From positions 558,001 through 622,000 of the forward strand of contig NC_089464.1 of NCBI RefSeq assembly GCF_029203305.1: DNA of 64,000 bases, written 5' to 3'. This DNA comes from Yamadazyma tenuis. Taxonomy: Eukaryota; Ascomycota; Pichiomycetes; Serinales; Debaryomycetaceae. The position numbers and the translations under genes are program-made. This document shows, piece by piece, positions 28,905 through 37,421 of this stretch (position 1 is its first letter; every line of letters begins with the position of its first letter). The notes beneath the pieces are model-generated. The model ran no database searches, had not been told where the DNA came from, and saw nothing but the letters and a program-made list of their open reading frames with translations.

Positions 28905-30002
28905 ATGTCTCGGCGAAATAATCAATCATCAACCGCCAACTCCACCATCCTCTATATCGGAGGAGTTCCATTTGACTGGGATGAGAATAATTTAAGATCC
29001 GTTGTATGTGGGTCAGGGGGTGTTGTAGATGTCCGATTAGGATTCGATTACTCTGGGAAGAACAAAGGATTTTGTTTCATTGAATACATAACGCCAGAAG
29101 AGGCCCGTCAAGGATTACGCCTACTTGGTCAGGTATTGATCCACCAGGGTGGTAATAAAAGCAAGAAATTGCGTGTCGAGTTATCCAAAGAAGGTCTTCG
29201 AGCTAATAACCAAACTTCGAAGAGACTTTTACAGTTGGACAGAAACTATTTACCGTCCAACGTCGAGCTCCCACAAGAAATGTTAGGTAATGGACCAACC
29301 CCACTGTACTATAACCCACAACAGCAGATGGGTGGAGGCGGAAGCCCTGTAAACCAAATAAATCAAGTGAACCAGATGAATCAACGAGGCCAGCAAAACA
29401 TACAAAATGATCAACAACAGAATTCAGGCTTGTCATCAAGAAATCTACCACAACCTCCAACTTTGCCTTTCAAGGCTCCCGATAAAATCAGCGAAAACTT
29501 AAGTAACATACCTCCTGCTCAATTGATAGAGTTGATTGCAAACTTAAAAGGTGTTTTGAGCGGACCCAATGCCAATAGAGCTCCAGATGTATTTCAATTA
29601 TCACCATACTTGGCGTCGTCGGCCGCTCAAGCATTATTACTTATGGGATTCATCGATACTAACGTCATAAATGATGCTATAAATGCTCCACAGTTTGACT
29701 CAACTCCACAAATGCAGAACCCACAACCGGTTCACAATAACCCTCAACAACCTTACGGGGTGTCACCCCAGATTCCCAATGCTACCGGAGGCATTGGTAG
29801 TAACGGAATGAATCCAGGCGTTCCTATGCCTTCAAAGTGGCCATTTTTGCCACCATCTACCCAAGTGAAACTTGGAGCCATGCCACCAGAACAAGCTGAT
29901 TTGATCGCTCAAGTGTTAACCATTCCCTCAGAGCAAATTCCTGCTTTGGAACCAGAGAAGAGGGCGATGGTGACGACGTTGAGAGCTCAGTATTTGGCTT
30001 AG
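28905..30002 (+). CDS. RNA15: Cleavage factor IA subunit Rna15 (CstF64 homologue)
   Basis: A protein of 365 residues (296 in S. cerevisiae). One RRM at about 14-95 has RNP2 ILYIGGVP (15-22) and RNP1 KGFCFIEY (54-61). A Gln/Asn-rich linker follows. The hinge domain (NIPPAQLIELIANLKGVL ... QAL) binds Rna14. The C-terminal helical domain (QVLTIPSEQIPALEPEKR) matches the CstF64 C-terminus that contacts Pcf11. The protein reads the A-rich positioning element in pre-mRNA 3' ends and is needed for cleavage and polyadenylation. The three-part order is diagnostic. Confidence 0.92.
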   Translation: MSRRNNQSSTANSTILYIGGVPFDWDENNLRSVVCGSGGVVDVRLGFDYSGKNKGFCFIEYITPEEARQGLRLLGQVLIHQGGNKSKKLRVELSKEGLRANNQTSKRLLQLDRNYLPSNVELPQEMLGNGPTPLYYNPQQQMGGGGSPVNQINQVNQMNQRGQQNIQNDQQQNSGLSSRNLPQPPTLPFKAPDKISENLSNIPPAQLIELIANLKGVLSGPNANRAPDVFQLSPYLASSAAQALLLMGFIDTNVINDAINAPQFDSTPQMQNPQPVHNNPQQPYGVSPQIPNATGGIGSNGMNPGVPMPSKWPFLPPSTQVKLGAMPPEQADLIAQVLTIPSEQIPALEPEKRAMVTTLRAQYLA

Positions 30003-30128
30003 ATATGTATATACGAACTACTGGCTTAATAAACAATATCAGGGATACTTTGTAAAAAAACTTATATATGAAATGCTAATAGAAGATATCCAACATCAGC
30101 AATAATGGTGCAAGTAATAATAATACAA

Positions 30129-32102
30129 TTATTGGACAGAAATCATGAATGAAATATGGCTGTTTATCTCTAGACAGATTTTTGTTCTATCTTCCAGGCC
30201 GACTTCTGGTACCTTCTTCAAGTTGATATTCATCTCACAATATAACCATTGAAGGCTACTCATAATTGACAATTCGACATCAAACCCATATGTCTCATCT
30301 ATAATGTTCCACTCGTACAAGCGTCTTCTCTTTCCATCAAATGTAGGACCTCTACCATATGAGTTGTGGTTGAACATTTCATGAAGTTTGTACTTTGGCC
30401 AATTGGCATGCAAAAACATCAAACTAGAGGATTTGAAATAGTGATAATCATAGTTCAGGTGTTCTTTATCATCAGAATTAAGAGCATAATCTGGAACGAA
30501 TTCTGTAGTCAATGCTATATCCTTGTTAGTGTCTTGGATGTAGTCAACTAATGGATCATACTGACCCATTCCAAAGAATTCATGCTTCCCATTTTTAAGA
30601 GGTCCAAATTCCCTGTTGAACTCTTTGACTTGATAATATGGTAAATCTAGTTTGTGTGCAGCCGCAATAAACGTCTCCTTATCACCTTCACCAGCTGCTC
30701 CCTGACTTAATAAAGGATAGAAATAGTCAGGTCCATAATAATTGTAATACATGGACAAAACCAATGTTGAAAAATGAACCCTTTTGTTGATCAAAAGTTG
30801 ACCCGTTTCAGACAGTGCTTCTGGGATAGCTCCCATAGCATCATGAAATGAAATGGGATCATTCTCTCCTCTCTTATCACCATTGAAGTAGCTTGATCTC
30901 TCTCTGATTTTAGGATTAACTTGTATGTCGGCAATCGTATAGAATGAAGGTGAAGTTGATCTTCTCCACAAGTCAGGCCAGATGACAAGATGGTGGTTCG
31001 TAAAAGGTTCGTTTGCAAACAAAGAGTCAGGGTTCTGGATGGGAAGATTATCAGCATCCAAGTATAACACATTTTCAAATGACGAAATGAGTAATGCAAC
31101 GTTCTTGTACTGGTAGCCTTGTATGTTTGAAATAAGCTCTTTGGGTAAATAATGAGACATCACCTTACATTTACCGTTAAGAGCCGGGAGAATGTTATTG
31201 CACAAATCCACATCGTAGTCAGATTCATGAGGAACAATTAACTCTACTGGCAACTGAGAGCCTGTGGATCTTAACATTTTAATGGACAATAATGCCAATT
31301 GATTGTAATCATCACCGCCCAAATACACTATACCATCTCCTTTCATGAACTCATTATATTTTCCAAACTTGAAGAGATCAGGGGGAAATTCCTTCACCAT
31401 TTTCTTCATAAACGATGCATGACTGCCCTTTAAACCATTTATTTCATTATCATCCAACCTCAAGTAATTGGCTAAAACCTGTTCGGTTCGGACAACCTCT
31501 TCCAAGTAATTTTCACGCAAATGGCCGCCATAAAGAGGTATACGACCATCTCTATTGGGATACTTGTCCGTGTCCCTAGCTATACGATAATGGTCATCAT
31601 TATTAATAGATGGAATTCCAGGCTTACACTGGTCGAGCATCTCGAATAAGTCCTCAAAAAAACGTTGGAAAGCGGACTTGAACTCGTCATCGTATTCAAG
31701 TTTGATCAAAGAACCATCCTTTGCCATTTCTATGATGCCTTTAGCTAGCGTGTCAGTGGCATTGGCATAATCGTATTCCTTAATCGATATCACATTGAAC
31801 CCTTGCGATTGAAGGTCATTAGGATTGGTTATAGGACGAGGAGTATTAAGTTGAAAGGATCTCAAGTCCGATTTCTGTGGGTTGACAAGAGTTGATTCCT
31901 GTATTATAGCTAGTTTGGACAACTCATCTATATGGTAAATCCTATTTGACTTAAACTGACCAGTTGCTGCCTTGACCAAATCGAGAGACAGACGATTCAA
32001 TTCAAAAGAATTTGTGGTGACGTAGACCAAGTTAATGACCGCCAAGAGCAACAAGAGCACCAACACCCTTCGGTAGCGTCTCGCAAAGTCTAGCTTGATC
32101 AT
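30129..32102 (-). CDS. MNN2: Alpha-1,2-mannosyltransferase, Mnn2/Mnn5 family
   Basis: A protein of 657 residues (597 in S. cerevisiae Mnn2). A short basic cytosolic tail and one membrane anchor at about 14-29 (VLVLLLLLAVINLVYV) mark a Golgi type II protein. The catalytic domain has IVYLGGDDYNQLALLSI and the metal-binding DADN at 349-352 in VLYLDADNLPI, and VIWPDLWRRSTSPSFY follows. These are features of the MNN2 group of GT71, which adds the first alpha-1,2 branch to the alpha-1,6 mannan backbone. CTG-clade yeasts carry several Mnn2 paralogues, so the exact orthologue is uncertain. Together with the two Bmt genes and the Dfg5-like gene it makes up the cell-wall theme of the window. Confidence 0.88.
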   Translation of the reverse strand: MIKLDFARRYRRVLVLLLLLAVINLVYVTTNSFELNRLSLDLVKAATGQFKSNRIYHIDELSKLAIIQESTLVNPQKSDLRSFQLNTPRPITNPNDLQSQGFNVISIKEYDYANATDTLAKGIIEMAKDGSLIKLEYDDEFKSAFQRFFEDLFEMLDQCKPGIPSINNDDHYRIARDTDKYPNRDGRIPLYGGHLRENYLEEVVRTEQVLANYLRLDDNEINGLKGSHASFMKKMVKEFPPDLFKFGKYNEFMKGDGIVYLGGDDYNQLALLSIKMLRSTGSQLPVELIVPHESDYDVDLCNNILPALNGKCKVMSHYLPKELISNIQGYQYKNVALLISSFENVLYLDADNLPIQNPDSLFANEPFTNHHLVIWPDLWRRSTSPSFYTIADIQVNPKIRERSSYFNGDKRGENDPISFHDAMGAIPEALSETGQLLINKRVHFSTLVLSMYYNYYGPDYFYPLLSQGAAGEGDKETFIAAAHKLDLPYYQVKEFNREFGPLKNGKHEFFGMGQYDPLVDYIQDTNKDIALTTEFVPDYALNSDDKEHLNYDYHYFKSSSLMFLHANWPKYKLHEMFNHNSYGRGPTFDGKRRRLYEWNIIDETYGFDVELSIMSSLQWLYCEMNINLKKVPEVGLEDRTKICLEINSHISFMISVQ

Positions 32103-32426
32103 GAGTTTGATTTTGTGGAAGCTTAAAAAGTCAGATTTGAAAACAAGCTCCGTGCTTACTGCAATTTCGCATTCCGGTTTTTTTCTTCGCGTGTCCGAAG
32201 AGGAAACAAGCGAATATTAACGAGATAAAAATAGGTTTGAGAGACAAAGCATTGCTGTGAGAAACTAAGAAACTAAGATTGGCTCTGTTACTCAAAATAC
32301 AAGTTCGACAAGAGAATGCTTTAGCTGAAGTTTTATGTCAATTAATCTGAGTCTCTCAAACTTGAATATCATTTCCGTTGCAGTCGTAGCAGGCTACTCA
32401 AAAGCAGATCCTTTTGTTTATAGTGC

Positions 32427-32460
32427 CACGACATACACATGGGCACGACATGCACATGGT
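32427..32460. repeat. Tandem 17-bp direct repeat with CACATG cores
   Basis: Two adjacent 17-base units (32427-32443 and 32444-32460) match at 15 positions. Each reads CACGACAT-A/G-CACATGG. CACATG is a bHLH-type E-box core, so this may be a doubled binding site in the shared promoter. Confidence 0.6.
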
Positions 32461-32546
32461 CGTTTACCAACGTGCGAGCTTTGAAGATTTAGGGACCTCA
32501 CACGACTTCCGCGCCAGGGGCTTGATTCTTGAGCATTCGTGCTTTA

Positions 32547-32554
32547 TCACGTGA
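32547..32554. promoter_or_regulatory. TCACGTGA palindrome (Cbf1-type E-box)
   Basis: A perfect 8-bp palindrome 76 bases before the SNX41-like start. TCACGTGA is the Cbf1 site; Cbf1 is known as a broad regulator in CTG-clade yeasts. Use of the site here is an inference. Confidence 0.4.
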
Positions 32555-32629
32555 CAAATCCACCTCTCATCACGAGAATCTTATCGCGACAGCCGAAACA
32601 TATGTTTATCTGAGTGCGTGAAGGATAAG

Positions 32630-34249
32630 ATGGACCATCCGTTCGATATTGAGCAGGACAACAATCCATCCCTCTATGGTAATTCCTTCCAAGATGATCA
32701 GTACTTTAACAAGTCATTGTCAGTTCTGTCTACACTACACAAACTTTTGGCTTCATCCACATTACAAATAGAGATTGCTCAAACCGAAAAGCTTATAAAC
32801 TCCAACATCATAGTTTACTTGATAAAGGTATTCGACTCCGAAACTACAGATCATATAATTGTAAAGCGTCGGTATAGTGAGTTTAAGTCCTTTCGGGACA
32901 ACTTATTGAAGCTTTACCCGACAAAGTTGATTCCTCCTATCCCTGAAAAGCATTCACTACTCTCATATGTGTTAAATTCTATCAATGCAAATAATGAAGT
33001 GGAACTAATTGGCTTCAGGAAGAGATTTTTTAACCAGTTCATGATTGACTTAATAGCTGTTCGATTCCTCAATTCTTCTCCTTTTCTACAGAAATTCTTG
33101 GACCCAAACTACGAATTATGCTGGAATAATGCATTAAACGAGCTGCCCATAAGCAATCTACCCAAAAGCCTTTTACTATCTAATCCCTTAGATCCAACAG
33201 ATCAAAATGGTCTCTATTTGTTACTACCCAAAATTAACAGCTTTCATAACAACAATTTACTGGAGTTGTATAAACTCAACTTGGATCCATTGAGCCACAT
33301 GAATGATTCTTTATTGCGATTGAGCAATCAAATAAATTTTGCTAAGTTCCCAGTCAACGAGTTTGTCACTATTCCGACAAATATCATCAATTTTGAGACG
33401 TACATTCTTCACAACCTCAAAATCTTGAAGAATCTTCACAAGTATAATGCTGGTCATATCAAGAATTTCAAATTGTTATTGTCAATAATGATTAATTTGG
33501 GAGGCAATTTGAACAACTTTTCCTTGGAGATATATGAGCTAAACACTCACCTCAGTAACCTTATTGAAAAGTTTGGATCTATCATTGATCTTAACTTTTT
33601 GAACTTTGAAAACTTCTTGTTTGAGAACTTTATACCCCATTGGCACGAAACTATCACTCAGCTTTATCAATATTTTAACATTGCATTAAACTTGCTCAAC
33701 TTTTACAAGTATAAGATTTTGCAATTTAAGATCCTTTTCAACACGAAGTTTGCAATCTTTAACCAATTGACCAATTTGAATACTTCTTTGAGTGTCAATG
33801 ATTTAAACCATTTGAATGAGTTAAATTCACCCTCCATTAATAATTTGGTTAAGAGCTACCAGTCTAGAGGACTGTTACGGACAAAGAAGTCTTGGTTTAG
33901 AGTATTCGGAGGTAGTAATGCCACTGCTGCTAGTAGTCTACCCTCTCCAGCTTTGTCAGCCAAGGCCAACAATTCTAGTTCAACACCTTCTACACCCGAC
34001 AATCCTGATGCTCGGATAAAAATTGAATACTTAGAACGGGAATTGAATAAGTTGGATCAGTTGATTGATTTGATGAATCATGATTTAGTAAGTTTAACGA
34101 AGGAAATCGACCATAACTTAGGAGAATTTGCCAAACTTATTGAGAAAAAGTGGTTGGAGGTTTTTCTAAATTTTATACAATCCACCAAACAGTTGTTCAT
34201 TGAAAATTTGAGCAATTGGCAGGAATTCAAAGATGCTTTTGAATGTTAG
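32630..34249 (+). CDS. SNX41: PX-BAR sorting nexin, Snx41/Atg20-like
   Basis: A protein of 539 residues from the ATG at 32630 (four further codons upstream begin with GTG). A PX domain covers about 42-155, with the PI3P-binding RRYSEF at 80-85 and the proline turn PPIPEKH beginning near 102. The rest is helical and Asn/Leu-rich, with a BAR-like C-terminal half interrupted by a Ser/Thr/Pro-rich loop near 430-455. Snx41 and Atg20 (Snx42) each pair with Snx4 to recycle endosomal cargo and to support selective autophagy. The S. cerevisiae versions have 625 and 640 residues. I cannot decide between the two orthologues. SNX4 itself is coded 3.2 kb away. Confidence 0.75.
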   Translation: MDHPFDIEQDNNPSLYGNSFQDDQYFNKSLSVLSTLHKLLASSTLQIEIAQTEKLINSNIIVYLIKVFDSETTDHIIVKRRYSEFKSFRDNLLKLYPTKLIPPIPEKHSLLSYVLNSINANNEVELIGFRKRFFNQFMIDLIAVRFLNSSPFLQKFLDPNYELCWNNALNELPISNLPKSLLLSNPLDPTDQNGLYLLLPKINSFHNNNLLELYKLNLDPLSHMNDSLLRLSNQINFAKFPVNEFVTIPTNIINFETYILHNLKILKNLHKYNAGHIKNFKLLLSIMINLGGNLNNFSLEIYELNTHLSNLIEKFGSIIDLNFLNFENFLFENFIPHWHETITQLYQYFNIALNLLNFYKYKILQFKILFNTKFAIFNQLTNLNTSLSVNDLNHLNELNSPSINNLVKSYQSRGLLRTKKSWFRVFGGSNATAASSLPSPALSAKANNSSSTPSTPDNPDARIKIEYLERELNKLDQLIDLMNHDLVSLTKEIDHNLGEFAKLIEKKWLEVFLNFIQSTKQLFIENLSNWQEFKDAFEC

Positions 34250-34339
34250 CATGGTTTCTATATATATAAGTTCGCATCAAATTCTGGTTCGCGATTTTCT
34301 AAAAAAGTAGTTCGTTTTGTTTTACATCGAGTGGCAATA

Positions 34340-35488
34340 ATGTCGGCAATGGATATTGATAATGATATTTCCACAGTGTTGGGAAACATCAGGCAAGAAA
34401 CAGAAGTTGAAGAATTGATAAACTTGACATATCAGTTAGAAGATTATTCGGAAAGAAAATTATGGCATCAATTAACCATCACTTTGGAAGATTTCTTCAA
34501 GATCTGTTCAAATGATTTGAAAGTGCAGTTATTCAACCAATTTATAAACAGATACACAAAGAAGCTTAACGCCATCAGATTGACTGATTTATTATTACAG
34601 GCTTTTAGCGATGACAACGAAGTATGCCTTGAAAATTTGTTGGAATTGAAGTCCAAGGTCAACGAAGATTATGAGAGTTTGGTGTACATAAACCTCCAAA
34701 TTTCTAGATTTTACATCTTAATTAACAAGTTGGAAGAAAGCACTAAGATTTTGGACGAATTGGAGTCCAAATTCAACTCCATAAATAACGAGTTTAACTC
34801 CAAAATCAACTCCGCCTACTATTTGACTAAATGCCAGTACTACAAGTACTTGGAAAATTACAATTCATTTTACTCCAATGGCTTATTGTACTTATCCACG
34901 TTAGACGACTTGGACAGCATCAACAAATTAGATTTTGGATTTGATTTGTCTATCAGTGCTTTATTAGGTGACAAGATTTATAACTTTGGAGAGTTGATCT
35001 TACATGATATCTTGAATAGCTTGAAAGATTCTGATTACGAGTGGTTATATGATTTGATCATGTACTTGAATTCTGGTAACTTGAAAGAATTCAACACCAG
35101 TTTGGCCTCTAGTTCAAAGAAATACCCAAAGTTAGAAGCACATGAAGTATTCTTGAAGCAAAAAATTATCATAATGTGTTTGGTGGAATTGATTTCTGTC
35201 AAGTCAACCTTGAATAAGCAGTTGAGCTTCAAGAAAATTAGTGAGTTTACAGGCGTGGATTCCAATGATATTGAACACTTAATAATGAAATGCTTCTCTT
35301 TAAAGTTGATCAAAGGTTACATTAACCAAATCGATGAGGTATTGACCATAACCTGGTTACAGCCAAGAATTCTTAACTTAGACCAAATCAAAACCTTGTC
35401 CGACCATCTCGACAATTGGGATAGTCAAGTTGAAAGCTTATCCAAACAGGTGTTCACTAGCGGGGGGTCTGTTTGGGCAGGTGTATAG
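34340..35488 (+). CDS. RPN9: 26S proteasome lid subunit Rpn9
   Basis: A protein of 382 residues from the ATG at 34340 (393 in S. cerevisiae); a second ATG at 34349 gives MDIDND. N-terminal helical repeats are followed by a C-terminal PCI winged-helix domain (about 270-350: LSFKKISEFTGVDSNDIEHLIMKCFSLKLIKG) and then a helix with LSDHLDNWDSQVESLSKQV. This is the PSMD13/Rpn9 pattern. Rpn9 is a structural subunit of the proteasome lid and helps incorporate Rpn10. It is convergent with PTM1, 119 bases apart. Confidence 0.92.
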   Translation: MSAMDIDNDISTVLGNIRQETEVEELINLTYQLEDYSERKLWHQLTITLEDFFKICSNDLKVQLFNQFINRYTKKLNAIRLTDLLLQAFSDDNEVCLENLLELKSKVNEDYESLVYINLQISRFYILINKLEESTKILDELESKFNSINNEFNSKINSAYYLTKCQYYKYLENYNSFYSNGLLYLSTLDDLDSINKLDFGFDLSISALLGDKIYNFGELILHDILNSLKDSDYEWLYDLIMYLNSGNLKEFNTSLASSSKKYPKLEAHEVFLKQKIIIMCLVELISVKSTLNKQLSFKKISEFTGVDSNDIEHLIMKCFSLKLIKGYINQIDEVLTITWLQPRILNLDQIKTLSDHLDNWDSQVESLSKQVFTSGGSVWAGV

Positions 35489-35607
35489 ATTGGCAGGATC
35501 ATAATAAAATAAAGAGATTTTTAATCACGTGTATGTTTATGAAAGATATATACGTAGGTTGTGTCTTCGGGCTTCAATACCCATTTTTAATATTCTGAGG
35601 GGAGCTA

Positions 35608-37302
35608 TTATTCTTGATTTTTCCCTCTCAATCTGTCATCGCTATGTCTATCTTCTTCATCACTTTCATCACCCAACTCAAACAAAGTATTACTGTCAGT
35701 TCTCTCAACCGGTTGGTGATGATCATGAGCCTGTGCACTTTCGTAGCTTGGTGGAAGAGCACCGTTGACATCTTCTCTCAATTCAAAGCTGTCTCTTTCA
35801 CGAACTCGAGCATCTTCATCATCGCTATGACTTAATAACGATAAGTCATCCAATTCGAATCCTGTTCCAGCATTGTTTTCATCGTTTTCTTCAGTACTTA
35901 ATTGTTGACTGACTGCCAACATATAGCTTGTTTCAGTTGGTCTCCACAACCAAGCAATACCCATGAAAATGATGAAGTAAATAACACTTGGGGCGAATTC
36001 AAAGATGAAAAAGGTACTCTTCCAACTCTGTTCAATGAGCTGTGTAGTTGACATGCTCAAGAAAATGAAACTAGCAACAAGTATACCAGCAAATGTCAAG
36101 AAGAAAGATAAAAATATGATCCGGAATAAACTTTCATATAATTTCAATTTGATCACTTGTCTTTGCTTGTTCAAATTGGCAGTAGTTTTCTTAATTGAGA
36201 TCAAAATCATGGCATAATAGATACACAAAGTGACTGTAACAGGGATCAATGGTAGTAATGCTAACAATTCATCCGATGAATCATCATCAAACGACGAAGT
36301 AGAGTTGATGGAAGCAACAGAATCATTGTAGTAACTGGAAAACAAGTATAATAAAGAGGCGACAAAGTGGAACCCAGCTAGGATTTTACACTTCAACATT
36401 ATCTTTTTGTCCAATTTGACCACCACAACTCCATATCCTAAAGCAATGCAAAGCAAAAGGAAGAATGAAAAAGTCAATTTCAAGGAATTCAAAATCGACA
36501 AGAATGCCATGTAAAAGATAACAAAACCCGACAGAGGGTTTTTGGACCTGTTCAATAAATCATAGTATGACCATACAACCAAAGTATCAAAGGTCAACAA
36601 CCCCAACATGGCCAAAAGATAACGTTGCAAAGGCAAGATTTGATTCGCCTTTCTCTTCTTGAAGAATTGGAATCCAAACAATCCAATGGCAATAGCATAT
36701 AGTAAGGTCAATATTCCATATGCTGGGAGTTTGGGAATTTCACTGGCACTCAACTGACCAAAGGCATTTTGAAAATTAATGATCCCATTATATTTAATGG
36801 TTTCATCTTCCACAAATGTAGAGACACAGTAAAATCCAGTTTCGTTAATCGGATAAGAAAAATTTGCCTGGCCCAAATGTGTCAATTGGTTCGTTAAAAT
36901 GGTATTTTTGGTACTGTTGTTATTGATAATGAATTTGCCCTTCTGCTTTTGGTCACAAATACCCAAGCTGTTAATAGCCGTATCATCGCAAATATATTTA
37001 ACTTGGCCATCATCGAAATGGTAACCAATGCTGTGAAAATCTTGGTACTCGAAAATAATGTATGTCATCTTGATATCTTCAGTGTGTGGTTGTTCTGAAA
37101 TTTTCTTGTTCTTCTTATACTTATCTTTTCCGAACCTTGACAACTTCAAGTTGATTTGAGGCTTGTAACTTCCACCCCAATCATGCTTAGAATACATACC
37201 CACACAAACCTGTGAATTTAAACTATCGTCATATACAGCTCTATTAGCTGCACATCCCAAAAGCAATTGACAGACCAATAATAACGGTATGAGGACTTTC
37301 AT
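35608..37302 (-). CDS. PTM1: Ptm1/TMEM87-type seven-pass membrane protein
   Basis: A protein of 564 residues (523 in S. cerevisiae). A signal peptide covers about 1-19 (VLIPLLLVCQLLLGCAA). A lumenal beta-rich domain of about 180 residues follows, containing several Cys and N-glycosylation sequons. Seven membrane segments run from about 197 to 455. The cytosolic tail is acidic and Ser-rich. The block FIIFMGIAWLWRPTETSYM at the last segment is typical of the family. Ptm1 and TMEM87 are Golgi/endosome proteins of the GOLD-domain seven-transmembrane group; their role is in membrane traffic and is not well defined. Confidence 0.85.
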   Translation of the reverse strand: MKVLIPLLLVCQLLLGCAANRAVYDDSLNSQVCVGMYSKHDWGGSYKPQINLKLSRFGKDKYKKNKKISEQPHTEDIKMTYIIFEYQDFHSIGYHFDDGQVKYICDDTAINSLGICDQKQKGKFIINNNSTKNTILTNQLTHLGQANFSYPINETGFYCVSTFVEDETIKYNGIINFQNAFGQLSASEIPKLPAYGILTLLYAIAIGLFGFQFFKKRKANQILPLQRYLLAMLGLLTFDTLVVWSYYDLLNRSKNPLSGFVIFYMAFLSILNSLKLTFSFFLLLCIALGYGVVVVKLDKKIMLKCKILAGFHFVASLLYLFSSYYNDSVASINSTSSFDDDSSDELLALLPLIPVTVTLCIYYAMILISIKKTTANLNKQRQVIKLKLYESLFRIIFLSFFLTFAGILVASFIFLSMSTTQLIEQSWKSTFFIFEFAPSVIYFIIFMGIAWLWRPTETSYMLAVSQQLSTEENDENNAGTGFELDDLSLLSHSDDEDARVRERDSFELREDVNGALPPSYESAQAHDHHQPVERTDSNTLFELGDESDEEDRHSDDRLRGKNQE

Positions 37303-37421
37303 ATTTCAGCTAATAGATAAATCGGCACAGTTGTTGAGGAAGAATTAAAAAGAATCGCGGCGCTTCAACTGGGTTTCTAATAAAATACGCTTACTGCCTA
37401 TCGAAAAAATAGAATGTATAT

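Larger units (their letters stand above)
32103..32629. other. Intergenic: divergent promoter of MNN2-like and SNX41-like genes
   Basis: A 527-base gap between divergent starts. It holds a tandem 17-bp repeat at 32427-32460 and a TCACGTGA palindrome at 32547-32554, both listed separately. No gene or RNA is seen. Confidence 0.6.

Noticed and set aside
34329..34345. Possible proteasome element (GGTGGCAAA) before RPN9
   Set aside because: Only GTGGCAA is present, overlapping the start-codon region; it lacks the full site and has the wrong position.
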